The position numbers and the translations under genes are program-made. Below the pieces are notes generated by a model, which was not told where the DNA came from, did no database searches, and saw only the letters and a list, made by a program, of their open reading frames with translations. Below, one piece after another: positions 26,355-35,000 of a stretch of DNA of 64,000 nucleotides. Each line of letters begins with the position of its first letter. Within the stretch, counting starts at the first letter, position 1. The stretch comes from Hyphomicrobium_A sp963782555 (lineage in GTDB: Bacteria > Pseudomonadota > Alphaproteobacteria > Rhizobiales > Hyphomicrobiaceae), in contig CAWAKB010000003.1 of assembly GCA_963782555.1 (NCBI GenBank), positions 558,001 to 622,000 on the forward strand, written 5' to 3'.

Positions 26355-26649
26355 TGATGCGATCTCGATCTATGGACTGACGCACGCGTTGAGACGAGTG
26401 GGGCTCTTCAACGACATCCACGGGGAGCCCGAGCATTTTCGAAAGCCGCTGCCTGAGATCGTCAATTCGCCTCAGTCTGGCAAAGCCCCGCGGCCCGGGA
26501 GCAAGCTCGACCGCCACGTCGACATCGGACGAACTCTCAATAGCGGTATCGCGCGCCGTCGAACCGAACAGCGATAGTCGCAGCACCCCCAACCGCCTCA
26601 GCTCGGTCTCGTTGCTTCGCAAGATGGAGATGGCTTTCATGCGGTCCAT
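26344..26649 (-). CDS. mntA: MNT-domain nucleotidyltransferase, MntA-like antitoxin
   Basis: 101 residues from ATG 26649; TTG 26655 is an alternative. The minimal nucleotidyltransferase motif is complete: LSLFGSTARDTAIESSSDVD gives GS-x10-D-x-D with both metal-binding Asp. MntA proteins neutralise HepT, in characterised systems by adding AMP to a Tyr near the HEPN active site. HepT here has a suitable Tyr in RHEYHN. First gene of the two-gene operon. Confidence 0.88.
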   Translation of the reverse strand: MDRMKAISILRSNETELRRLGVLRLSLFGSTARDTAIESSSDVDVAVELAPGPRGFARLRRIDDLRQRLSKMLGLPVDVVEEPHSSQRVRQSIDRDRIIAF

Positions 26650-26701
26650 GCTCAAAAGATAAAGGGAGTTGGGCTTGAGATCAATCGACCGAGCTGGGAG
26701 G

Positions 26702-26773
26702 AACCCAACGCTTCGGGTGCACTCCGCAAGAAGTTGTTGGGTTGCGGCCGCCGCGGCAGCCTAACCCAACCTA
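26702..26773 (-). repeat. GTTGGGTT-type repeat, right copy
   Basis: Contains GTTGGGTTGCGGCCGC (26736-26751), directly repeated from 25965-25980, and ends with AACCCAACCTAC (26762-26773), the exact complement of 25910-25921. The HepT-MntA genes thus sit within an 864-bp unit with 12-bp inverted ends. Confidence 0.75.
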
Positions 26774-26776
26774 CAT

Positions 26777-26801
26777 CCTGGGTACTGCTTGGCACCGACA
26801 C
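26777..26801 (+). pseudogene. Fragment of the DUF2541-like gene (internal part)
   Basis: CTGGGTACTGCTTGGCACCG (continuing to 26801) differs at only about two positions from bases near 23646-23670 and encodes WVLLGTDT in the same frame pattern. It is cut off on both sides by repeats. Confidence 0.55.
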
Positions 26802-26809
26802 GGACCGTC

Positions 26810-26910
26810 GCCCCCAATCGGCGCCAATCCTGCCCCTACGCGCCCACATTCGGGCGCAACATGCGGGGCAACGATTCGATTCGAGGGGACAGGATCGAGG
26901 GGCTTCCTTG
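26810..26910 (+). repeat. Dispersed ~100-bp repeat, copy A
   Basis: From CCCCCAATCGGCGCC to GGGGCTTCCTTG; aligns by eye with 28651-28750 at roughly three quarters identity, including CGCCCACATTC, ATGCGGG, GATTCGATTCG and GGGACAGGA. No coding sense found. Confidence 0.65.
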
Positions 26911-26959
26911 CGGAGGGCCAAACCTGCCGCAGCGGACGTTCATCTCCTAGGTACGCCCC

Positions 26960-27415
26960 ATGACCAATCCTCTTTCCATTCGATTGGCTGTCGCCAGCGA
27001 GCGAGACGAGCTCGAGGCGCTGCAATTGCGGGCATCGCTCGAGAACTCCGGTGACAGGGACGCCTTGCTCGCGAACCCTGACGCCATCGTCTTGCCAGTC
27101 GAGCAGATCGTTGCAGGTCAAGTGTTCGTCGCCGAGCGCGACGACGGGATCGTTGGATTCGCGGCCGTTCTGCCGAGAGCCGATGGCGAGACGGAGCTCG
27201 ACGGTTTGTTCGTGGCGCCGGACATCTGGCGACACGGCATCGGCCGCACCTTGCTTGATCGCTGCGTCGCCTACGCGCTTGCGAGCGGCTCGACGGCCTT
27301 GCATGTGGTCGGCAACCCGCACGCTGAAGCATTCTACGCGGCGTGCGGTTTCGAGCCCATCGGGGTGCAAGGAACCCGGTTTGGCCCGGGGCTGCTGCTG
27401 CGAAAGAAGCTTTGA
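26960..27415 (+). CDS. GNAT-family N-acetyltransferase
   Basis: 151 residues, full-length single GNAT domain. Acetyl-CoA-binding motif A: LDGLFVAPDIWRHGIGRTLL (the RxxGxG/A pattern as R-H-G-I-G-R), preceded by IVGFAAVLP. Ends with NPHAEAFYAACGFEPIG, the usual last helix-strand pair. The substrate is unknown. It sits between two pieces of a broken DUF2541-like copy, so it was probably brought in by insertion or recombination. Confidence 0.88.
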   Translation: MTNPLSIRLAVASERDELEALQLRASLENSGDRDALLANPDAIVLPVEQIVAGQVFVAERDDGIVGFAAVLPRADGETELDGLFVAPDIWRHGIGRTLLDRCVAYALASGSTALHVVGNPHAEAFYAACGFEPIGVQGTRFGPGLLLRKKL

Positions 27416-27486
27416 CCGCCATATTCGCGGACGTCGCCGCGACAGAAATCGCGCATCGGCGGGGCCCAATTGAGCCGGCGTTCAAG

Positions 27487-27525
27487 TTCGCCCGCGCCTA
27501 TGCGGCGGTCGAGGTCTGGGGCATC
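27487..27525 (+). pseudogene. Fragment of the DUF2541-like gene (3' end)
   Basis: GCGCCTATGCGGCGGTCGAG and the following GTCTGGGGCATCATT match the last codons of the gene at 23054-23980 (RAYATVEVWGHH) with few changes. Similarity continues into the following hairpin GCTTCxCAGAGGAAGC found about 50 bp after both copies. Confidence 0.6.
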
Positions 27526-27664
27526 ATTAGGGGGTGATGGTCTGTGGAACTAAAGTAGCGTCTGCTTCACAGAGGAAGCGATCGTCGTGGGCGGGGGCAA
27601 CGCTCGCGTGTTTTTCCGATGGTCAAAGCGAGGGCGTCCCGCTCGGATAGAAGCCAGCAATAGT

Positions 27665-28270
27665 TTAGTCAGACCCCGCCGACGCCATTTTCTGCCACAG
27701 CTTTAGATGCGCGCCGTGTATCGCACTGTCCAGCAGGTCGGGATGTGCTTGCAGAAGGTCCCGAAACGTTTGCAGTCCGCCGTCCCAGTCCGGTAGTGGC
27801 TCACGTCGGAGCACGGTCCAGCCAAGCGCGTCGAGGCTGTAGCGGCTGCGGACCATGTTGCGAGCGCTGGAGGTGGTGATCCAGTTGTCTTCCGCCTCCG
27901 CGCCCCCGATCGCGACGGACGCCACGTGCTCCAAGCTCGCCGTGTGTGACCAGTAGGCCGCGTGCGTCAACTCCGATTTCCAGTTGGGATGATAGGGAAA
28001 TGCGTCAGGCCACAACGCGGACAAGACCCGCAAGTACGGCGGGAAGAGCAGCAGGTCGCCGGTGTAGCGGCAGCGGAAGCCGTCAGCCTTGAACACCATG
28101 AGGCGCTGCTGGGGTGTTATCGACCGCTCCGTTCGAGGTGTGCCCGCATGCGGCCACACCTCGCGCAGCGCCCCTTCTCCGGCGGCTCTGCCGCTTTGCG
28201 CTGCGGCCGTGCCAACGGCGAGCAACCCGCGCGACAGATCGTTATGTGATGACGCAGACAAAAGTGTCAC
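27665..28270 (-). CDS. HNH endonuclease-like protein
   Basis: 201 residues from GTG 28270, overlapping the previous gene's stop (GTGA). N-terminal 45 residues have no clear fold. Then ITPQQRLMVFKADGFRCRYT and a zinc-finger-like HNH region with SLEHVASVAIGGAEAEDNW and ITTSSARNMVRS, where His-Val-x-x-Val and the Asn form the ββα-metal core. Such stand-alone HNH proteins occur in mobile or defence islands. Whether it cuts DNA is inferred only from the motif. Confidence 0.7.
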   Translation of the reverse strand: MTLLSASSHNDLSRGLLAVGTAAAQSGRAAGEGALREVWPHAGTPRTERSITPQQRLMVFKADGFRCRYTGDLLLFPPYLRVLSALWPDAFPYHPNWKSELTHAAYWSHTASLEHVASVAIGGAEAEDNWITTSSARNMVRSRYSLDALGWTVLRREPLPDWDGGLQTFRDLLQAHPDLLDSAIHGAHLKLWQKMASAGSD

Positions 28271-28488
28271 CCGGCGGAAATATTCACGATAGCTTTGCCG
28301 TTGGGGACATCGGCGGCGATCGCAAGCGGCTTGGCGCTCGGCAATGTCAACTTTAATTCGACGACGCGCGAGCCCTCGCCATAGCCGAAGGCTTCGCCCA
28401 AGCCCTCCATGGCTTCCTGCGCGCTCTCATTGCTGGCGAAGCAGTCGTTGTCGCTGTTGTAGGCCACCCAGACGGTCACTTGGCTCAT
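28267..28488 (-). CDS. Small protein co-transcribed with HNH gene
   Basis: 73 residues from ATG 28488, with a near-perfect ribosome site AAGGAGG 6 bases upstream. Contents: VTVWVAYNSDNDCFASNESA, then a C-terminal acidic/hydrophobic part with VVELKLTLPS. No family recognised. Tight coupling to the HNH gene suggests they work together, possibly as a regulator or inhibitor; that is inference. Confidence 0.55.
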   Translation of the reverse strand: MSQVTVWVAYNSDNDCFASNESAQEAMEGLGEAFGYGEGSRVVELKLTLPSAKPLAIAADVPNGKAIVNISAG

Positions 28489-28650
28489 CGCATCCTCCTT
28501 CATCCCTTGCCGATTTCATAACCGACGAGCGGCGGTCCTTCACCTCATTTTAGTGCGCTCTCCAGGTGTGACCAGCTGTTCGGTCCGCCACCTCGGCAGA
28601 GACGCGGCGTCAAACAGGAACCCGTGCCCCGCCCAACGCTGCCGCCACCG

Positions 28651-28750
28651 CCCCCAAACCGCGCCGATCCTGCCCATAGGCGCCCACATTCACCGGCAAT
28701 ATGCGGGCGCAAGGATTCGATTCGGGGGACAGGAGCGTGGGGCTTCCTTC
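28651..28750 (+). repeat. Dispersed ~100-bp repeat, copy B
   Basis: From CCCCCAAACCGCGCC to GGGGCTTCCTTC; homologous to 26810-26910. It ends about 50 bp before the CAP-domain gene and occupies the place where that gene's start would be expected. Confidence 0.65.
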
Positions 28751-28802
28751 TCATTAAGCACAACAGCCCGGCCGGGCGCGGCGGCGCATCACCAAGCTGC
28801 TC

Positions 28803-29354
28803 GTGCCGCTCATCGTGGCGGTGCTCCCGGCCGTAGCGCACGCCGACGACATCTCCGGCGGGGGCCCGCAGCAGCGCACGCGGTCGTTGGGACCGTCGCT
28901 CTCCATCGAAGGCGCCGCCGTCGCTGCGCCCAAGCCTCTCGATGTCGAAGCCGCCGCCGCCGAGACGATCGCGCTCACCAACGCCTTTCGCGTGCGCAAC
29001 GGCCTGCCGGCCTTCGCGGTCGACCCTGTCTGCCAGGCCGCCGCCTTCGATCACGCGCGCGACATGGCGCAGCGCGGCTACTTCGATCACTTCGGCCCCG
29101 CCGGCGACTCGCCGACGAGCCGCTATGCGGCGCGCAACGCCGCGCACCAGCGCGTGATCCGTGTGACCGAGAACATCGCCTGGGGCAACGGCACCACGCC
29201 CGAGGGCGCGCTTCGCATGTGGCTCAACTCGCCGGGCCACCGCAAGCATCTCGTCGGGCGTGAGATGAACCACATCGGCGTCGGCGTCGCCAACGGCTCC
29301 TGCCTCCTGGGCCCCTGCACCTACTTCGTGCAGTGCTTCTCGCCCTGGCCCTAG
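28803..29354 (+). CDS. CAP (SCP/PR-1) domain secreted protein, start uncertain
   Basis: 183 residues from GTG 28803. The frame is open back to 28758 and gives a better signal peptide (RRITKLLVPLIVAVLPAVAH) but has no start codon. CAP-domain motifs follow: ALTNAFRVRNGLPAF-like, then FDHARDMAQRGYFDHFGP, VTENIAWGN, MWLNSPGHRKHLV and MNHIGVGV. His and Glu residues of the CAP cavity are present. The role of bacterial CAP proteins is largely unknown. The dispersed repeat B lies immediately upstream and may have replaced the original start. Confidence 0.75.
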   Translation: MPLIVAVLPAVAHADDISGGGPQQRTRSLGPSLSIEGAAVAAPKPLDVEAAAAETIALTNAFRVRNGLPAFAVDPVCQAAAFDHARDMAQRGYFDHFGPAGDSPTSRYAARNAAHQRVIRVTENIAWGNGTTPEGALRMWLNSPGHRKHLVGREMNHIGVGVANGSCLLGPCTYFVQCFSPWP

Positions 29355-30532
29355 GAGACGTGCTTCATGGTGACGACGCGCGGCGCGCGCACGCTGGCAG
29401 GCTCGACGCGATTGCGCCCCTGCTGCTTGGCGCGATAGAGGGCGCGGTCCGCCGTCACCAGCAGGGACGGCAGGTCCATATCCGCGCCGTCGGCGACCGT
29501 AAGCCCGACGCTGACCGTCACCTTGAACGGCACCTCTCCGGCGTCATGGGTCGTCGCCTCGAAGGCGCCGCGCACCCGCTCGGCGATGGCCAGGGCGTCG
29601 CCGCGCGAGGCGCCGGGCAGCAGGCATGCGAATTCCTCCCCGCCCAGGCGCGCGAGCAAATCCGTGGGCCTGAGCTGGTCGGTTGCCACCCGGCAGAACG
29701 CAACGAGGGCCTCGTCCCCCGCCGCGTGCCCGTATTGGTCGTTGACGCTTTTGAATCGGTCGAGGTCGAACAGCAGCAGGGCGACCGGCTGGCGCGATAT
29801 GCCGGACCTTTCGATGATCCTGGCGGCCTGCTGCAGGAAGGCGCGGCGGTTGGGAACGCCGGTGAGCGGATCCAGCAAGGAGGACTGCTTGTAGCGCTGC
29901 GCCACCCGCTCCTTGCTGATGCTGCCGAAGAAATACGCAGCACACATGCAAAACAGAATGGACTCGAACATGACGAACGCGAGCAAGTCGACGTGCGCCG
30001 GCCGCACCGCGCCCAGCGAAGGCGCCAGCGGGACGCGCAGGGGCAGCGTCAAGGCGTGGACCGTCAGCACGATCATGATGGGCCAGCGGTAGACGAGGCC
30101 GTCGCTGCGCCCGCGCCAAAGCTCGACCACGGCAAGCAGGGTATAGGTCATGCCGATCGCCATCATCAGGGCGGCCCGGGCCGTGGCCACGGCGTAGAAG
30201 GCGGGGAACGTGCAGGCCAGCATCCAGGCGAGGACGCCGGCGAAGACAAAGACGGGCGGGGACGGCCGGCCTTCGAAGGTGCGCACGCCCTTCCACATGA
30301 TGCCGTAGGCGGCCGCCAGAAAAGCATTGGCCAGGAAGATCGACCAGCCGTCCGGGATGTGGCCGCGCGCGGCGATCAAGGCGACGGCAACGGCGCCCAG
30401 AAAGAAAGCCGCGCCCCATTGGGCGAGCGGCTGATCGCTGCGCTGATGCAGCCACGACAGCAGCAACAGGGCGCCTGCGACGAACAAGGTGAAGGCGGCA
30501 ATCTGCATGGATGTCGGCAGGTCGAGAGACAT
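29351..30532 (-). CDS. Membrane-bound diguanylate cyclase (GGDEF)
   Basis: 393 residues. Six or seven transmembrane helices (about 10-205) form the sensor part. The GGDEF domain follows (about 220-375): LDPLTGVPNRRAFLQQA, FDLDRFKSVNDQYGHAAGDE, and active site ARLGGEEF. An inhibitory I-site RPTD lies five residues before GGEEF, so product feedback is expected. It makes cyclic di-GMP from GTP. Its end overlaps the convergent CAP gene by 4 bp. Confidence 0.93.
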   Translation of the reverse strand: MSLDLPTSMQIAAFTLFVAGALLLLSWLHQRSDQPLAQWGAAFFLGAVAVALIAARGHIPDGWSIFLANAFLAAAYGIMWKGVRTFEGRPSPPVFVFAGVLAWMLACTFPAFYAVATARAALMMAIGMTYTLLAVVELWRGRSDGLVYRWPIMIVLTVHALTLPLRVPLAPSLGAVRPAHVDLLAFVMFESILFCMCAAYFFGSISKERVAQRYKQSSLLDPLTGVPNRRAFLQQAARIIERSGISRQPVALLLFDLDRFKSVNDQYGHAAGDEALVAFCRVATDQLRPTDLLARLGGEEFACLLPGASRGDALAIAERVRGAFEATTHDAGEVPFKVTVSVGLTVADGADMDLPSLLVTADRALYRAKQQGRNRVEPASVRAPRVVTMKHVS

Positions 30533-30966
30533 GGGCGCGCTCGCGGCTTCGGGGCTGGCTTCAGGGCTACCCGAAAGGTGTCCAGGTCGGTTTGCGCGAA
30601 TTGATAAAATTTAAGGCATGCCCAAATGCCGCGGAGCGGGGCTCGGCCCCCTGGGCGCCCCCTGTGTGCCCGCTGTGCGCGTCGGCTCGGACGCGCCGGC
30701 GGCGTCGGAGCGCACGCGCGGCTATGCCGCCGTGGAGGACTTGGCATCCTGGCATCCTGAGGATCAGGGATGGAACGTTCCCGATCGGCGCCACATATGT
30801 CTACTGACGGCCGCAATTTAGAAAGACGGAAAAGAAGGGGGCAGAGCCGTCCCCCAATCGGCGCCCGCAGGCATGTCACCGGCCTATGTCACTGGCCTAA
30901 TGTCGGCCTGGAATCTGCGGCCGGCCTGCGTGATGATAGCGCCAACACCAGTTGAGGAGGGCTGCC
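30533..30966. other. Intergenic region with fragmentary repeats
   Basis: No gene supported. A short piece around 30716-30741 (GGCTATGCCGCCGTGGAGGA) may be a third, very short remnant of the DUF2541-like gene 3' end. Two occurrences of CGATCGGCGCC or AATCGGCGCC (30781, 30847) echo the start of the dispersed repeat. Confidence 0.35.
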
Positions 30967-31401
30967 ATGCAAGTCGTCAACATACTGAATGTCAAAGGCC
31001 ACAGCACGATGACGGTGCGCCCGGGAGAGACCGTGCAGGCCTTTGCCATGCGCCTCAAGTTGGAACGCGTGGGGGCGATGCCGGTGAGCGAGGATGGCAA
31101 GACGCTCGTCGGCATCATCTCGGAGCGCGACGTGGCGTATGGGTTCGCCGCGCACGGGAGCGCGCTGGTCAATTTGAAGGTTGCCGACCTGATGACGACC
31201 GGTGTCGTCACCTGCTCTCCGACCGATACCATCATGCACGTTGTCCGGATCATGATACAGCGACGCATCCGCCATCTTCCGGTGGTCGAGCACGGCCAGC
31301 TCGTCGGCTTGATCAGCATCGGCGACGTGCTCAATCATCGCCTCGGCGAGATGGAGCTCGAGGCCGATATCCTGCGCGATCTCGCGATTGTGAGACGCTA
31401 G
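30967..31401 (+). CDS. CBS-domain protein
   Basis: 144 residues from ATG 30967 (GAGGAGGG upstream); a start 15 bases earlier is possible. Two tandem CBS motifs: PVSEDGKTLVGIISERDVAY and LPVVEHGQLVGLISIGDVLN, with the linking LKVADLMTTGVVTCSPTDTI. A CBS pair binds adenine nucleotides and works as an energy-state sensor. No enzymatic domain is attached. The following PRC-barrel gene is on the same strand 107 bp away. Confidence 0.9.
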   Translation: MQVVNILNVKGHSTMTVRPGETVQAFAMRLKLERVGAMPVSEDGKTLVGIISERDVAYGFAAHGSALVNLKVADLMTTGVVTCSPTDTIMHVVRIMIQRRIRHLPVVEHGQLVGLISIGDVLNHRLGEMELEADILRDLAIVRR

Positions 31402-31508
31402 CCCGGCCGCTGCCGCGCTAGCCTTGGACCAAGCTCACGCGTTTGGCGAAACCTTCCGGGCCGCCGCGCGTTGGCGTCAAGGCAACGTGCATCATGAAGG
31501 AGGACAGC

Positions 31509-31913
31509 ATGCGTAAGGTCATTCTTCTGGCGAGCAGCCTCAGCATCCTGGCCGGCGTGGCACCGGCCTTGGCGCAGCAAGCTCCCGGCAACGAGAAGCA
31601 GCCCGCCGCGGCGGCGAGCGCTGGTGCGGCGACTGCAACGGCGCAACAAGAGCCGGCGGGCAAGGCGCTTGTGGCGCTGCCGATCTACAGCTCCGACGGC
31701 AAGAAAGTGGGCAAGGTCAAGTCGGTCGACGTGGGTTCCGACGGAACCATCAAGTCCATGCAAGCCGAGATTAACGGCTTCGTGGGGTTGGGAACGACCT
31801 CGGTGCGTATCGGGTCTGATGCATTCAAGCATACGGGCGACCGTGTCGTGCTCTCCGAGACGGCCGATCAAGTCCGAGGTGTGCCCGGCGCGTCCTACCA
31901 GCCGTGGCATTGA
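31509..31913 (+). CDS. Exported PRC-barrel-like protein
   Basis: 134 residues from ATG 31509 (AAGGAGGAC upstream); ATG 31494 is possible. Signal peptide to about residue 22 (LAGVAPALAQQ), a low-complexity Ala/Gln linker, then a PRC-barrel-like domain with LPIYSSDGKKVGKVKSVDVG, SMQAEINGFVGLGTTSVRIG and VLSETADQVRGVPG. Periplasmic PRC-barrel proteins are common in Hyphomicrobiales; function unknown. Confidence 0.75.
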   Translation: MRKVILLASSLSILAGVAPALAQQAPGNEKQPAAAASAGAATATAQQEPAGKALVALPIYSSDGKKVGKVKSVDVGSDGTIKSMQAEINGFVGLGTTSVRIGSDAFKHTGDRVVLSETADQVRGVPGASYQPWH

Positions 31914-32030
31914 CGCGCGACACGGGAACTGATCGCACAGGCGTGGAGTGACGGCGCAAAGTTCCGGTGACGCCGCGGACGGCCGCGACTAGAATGACGC
32001 CCATCGCCGAGTCTTGGGCCGAGTCTTGGG

Positions 32031-35000
32031 ATGGGATGGTCGCAGTCGACTGGAATGGGGGATGCCGCTCTCAGAGCTTGTCGCATGGCCGCGGCAGTCC
32101 TGCTCGGGCTGTCGTGCCTCAGCGCCGCCAGGGCCGAGCCCCAACCCAAAGCGGAAATCGTTCCCACGGTTCCGCACGCGCAAATCATCAGGTCGCTGGC
32201 CTTCGATAAGGACGGCTCGCATCTTGCCTCCGGCGATGCGAACGGGTTCGTCAAGGTGTGGGACACGCGCACACGCCAGCTGCTGCGCACGTTCGAGAAG
32301 GATCTCTACGGAATAAATGCCGTTGCCTTCTCGCCGAGCGGAAAGGAGGTCGCAGCCGGCGGGCACGACTATTGGGCGCTCAAGCTTTTCGATGCCGCCA
32401 GCGGCAAGGTGGTGAAGACCTTCAAAGGCCACCAGAGCGAGATCCTGTGCGTTGCGTTTTCCCCCGATGGACGGCGACTGGCTTCGGGCGACCGCGAGCG
32501 CGGCGCCAAGATCTGGGACGTGGCATCCGGCGCGCTGCTGTTCGATCTCAAAGGGCATAGCGATGGCGTCTATGCCGTCGCCTTCACGCCCGATAGCCGG
32601 CAGCTCATCACGGCAAGCTTCGACAAGTCGATCCGCGTCTGGGACGTGGCGACCGGCAAACAGGTCCGCGCGCTCACCGGCAATGTGATCTGGCAATCTC
32701 TCAAAGACATGAGCGGCCTCGGCAGGGACCGGGAGGAGGACGTCTTCATATCGCTTGCCGTCTCGCCGGACGGAAAGTGGGCGCTGTCGGGCAGCTGGGG
32801 CAAGGTGCGCAACGTCAAGCTCTGGGACATCGCCAACGGCAGATTGCTGCGCGTGCTCGAGGGCCAGCCGCAAAGCGTGGTCAGCGTCGGCTTCTCCTCC
32901 GACGGGGGGCGTGCCTTTGCTGCCGGCGAAGACGGCAAGACCGTCGTGTGGGACGTGGCGACGGGAAAAGTGGTGCGTACGCTGGAGCCGCACGCCGCCG
33001 GCGTTCTGCTCGACAGCGCCGCCATGGCGCCTTCGGGAAACGTGCTGGCAACGGGCGGCGGCACCGGCCCCGAGCTGTGGGACATCGATTCCGGCGCCTC
33101 GATCGGAGGCTTCGGCACCGGCCTGCTCAAGGGGTTGGACCTTGCCTTCACGCCCGACGGCAGCCGCCTCGCCGTGGCCGCCGACACCGGCGTCGCCGTT
33201 TGGGACACGGTCGGCGGGCGGCTTCTGCGCAACCTCGGCAAGCACGCGCGGGAGGTATCCGCCGTGGCCATCTCTCGTGACGGAGCGCGCGTGCTGACGG
33301 GCGGCCGCGACAATCTCGTGAAGCTGTGGGACGTCGCCTCCGGGGCCCTGCTGCAGACTTTCAAGGGCCACGCGAACTGGGTGGAGACGGTGGCGCTCTC
33401 GCCTGATGGGCGCTACGCGGCCTCGGGGGGCAGCGGCGAGGGCATCATCAGGGTGTGGGAGGTGGCGAGCGGCAAGGAGCTGCAGACGCTGCGCGGCCAC
33501 GTCGCCTTTATTACGGCGCTCGCCTTCTCGCCGGACGGGCTGAGGCTCGTGTCGGGCAGCTGGGACGGATCGGTCATCGTCTGGGACCTCCTTAAGGCCA
33601 GCAAGCGCTTCGACTTCAAGAGCGAGAACCGGTCGCGCTACGACCACAAGCAAAACGACATGAATCAATCGCGCCGCGCCATCGATTGGGTCGGCTTCTC
33701 CAACGACGGCACGCGCATCCTCGCCGTCACCCACGATGGCGCCGTCTCGGCCTGGGACGCTCGCAGCGGTGCGGAGCTTGAGAGCCGCCCGCCGATTTCG
33801 ACCTACCTCAACCCGGTCATCCTTTCCAACGACGGTGCAAGAATCTTCTGGGACGGCAGGCTCGGCGCGATCATGGTGTCGGACGCCGCCACCGGCAAGG
33901 AGATCGGCAAGCTGCCGGGCGCGGACAAGGCAGGGGGCGTGGCGATGACCACGAGCTCGGATGATCGCAGGCTCGCCGCCATCGGCAGCGATCGCGTCGT
34001 GCGGATCTGGGACACGCAGTCGGGGGCGCTGCTGCTCTCGCTCTTCAACGGCGGAAGCGATGCCTGGGTGGCGCTCACAGCTCCGGGCTTCTTCAACGCG
34101 TCCTCATCGAAGGCCGGTTCGGTGTTGAGCATCGTCCGGGCGCTCGAGGCCACCAGCATCGGCCAGACCTGGCAATCCCTTTACGCTCCCGACCTCGTGC
34201 GCGAGGCGCTCGCAGGCGACCCCGATGGCGACCTCAAGCGCGCCGCCGAGGTCGTCAACCTCGACAAGGTCGTCGACAGCGGACCGGCGCCGCTGGTCGA
34301 GATCACCTCGCGCCCCGCGGGCGGCACCTCGGATGTCGATGTCGTCAGCATCGGGGCGCGCGTCACCGACCGCGGCAAGGGCATCGGACGCATCGAATGG
34401 CGCGTCAACGGCATCACCTCCGCCGTGACGAAGGCGCCGCCCGGCAAGCGCGAGGTGGAGGTGGAGCAGACGCTCGCGCTCGATGCCGGGGACAACGTGA
34501 TCGAGGTTGTGGCCTACAATGCCCGCAATCTCCTGGCTTCGCCGCCAGCCGAGACGACGATCGTCTACGCGAGCACCAAGAGCGCCTCAAAGCCCAACCT
34601 ATACATCCTGGCGATCGGCATCAACACCTACCATGATGCCGGCTGGACGCCGCCGGGCGCGAACGCGGCCGAATACTTTCCACCGCTCTCGCTCGCGGCC
34701 GGAGATGCCAAGAGCTTCGCAGCCGAGCTGCAAAAAGCGGGAGCGGGGCTCTACGGCGCGGTGCGGGTCAAGACCGCGCTCGACGGCGCGGCGACGCGGG
34801 CGGGTCTCGATCGGGCGGTCGACGAGATCGCAGCCAAGATCAGTCCGCGCGACACCTTCATCCTGTTTGCCGCCGCCCACGGGTATTCGAACGGCGGCCA
34901 CTTCTACCTCATTCCGCAGGACTATCAGGGCGGGACAGATCCCGTTGCACTGGCGGCCCGCGCGGTCGGGCAGGCGCGTCTACAGGATTGGATCGGCAAT

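Noticed and set aside
30716..30741. Third remnant of the DUF2541-like gene
   Set aside because: Only about 20 matching bases; too short to claim, mentioned only as part of the intergenic region.
31989..33734. 581-codon minus-strand frame opposite the WD40-caspase gene
   Set aside because: Composition is a mirror of the WD40 repeats; no start context or family features.
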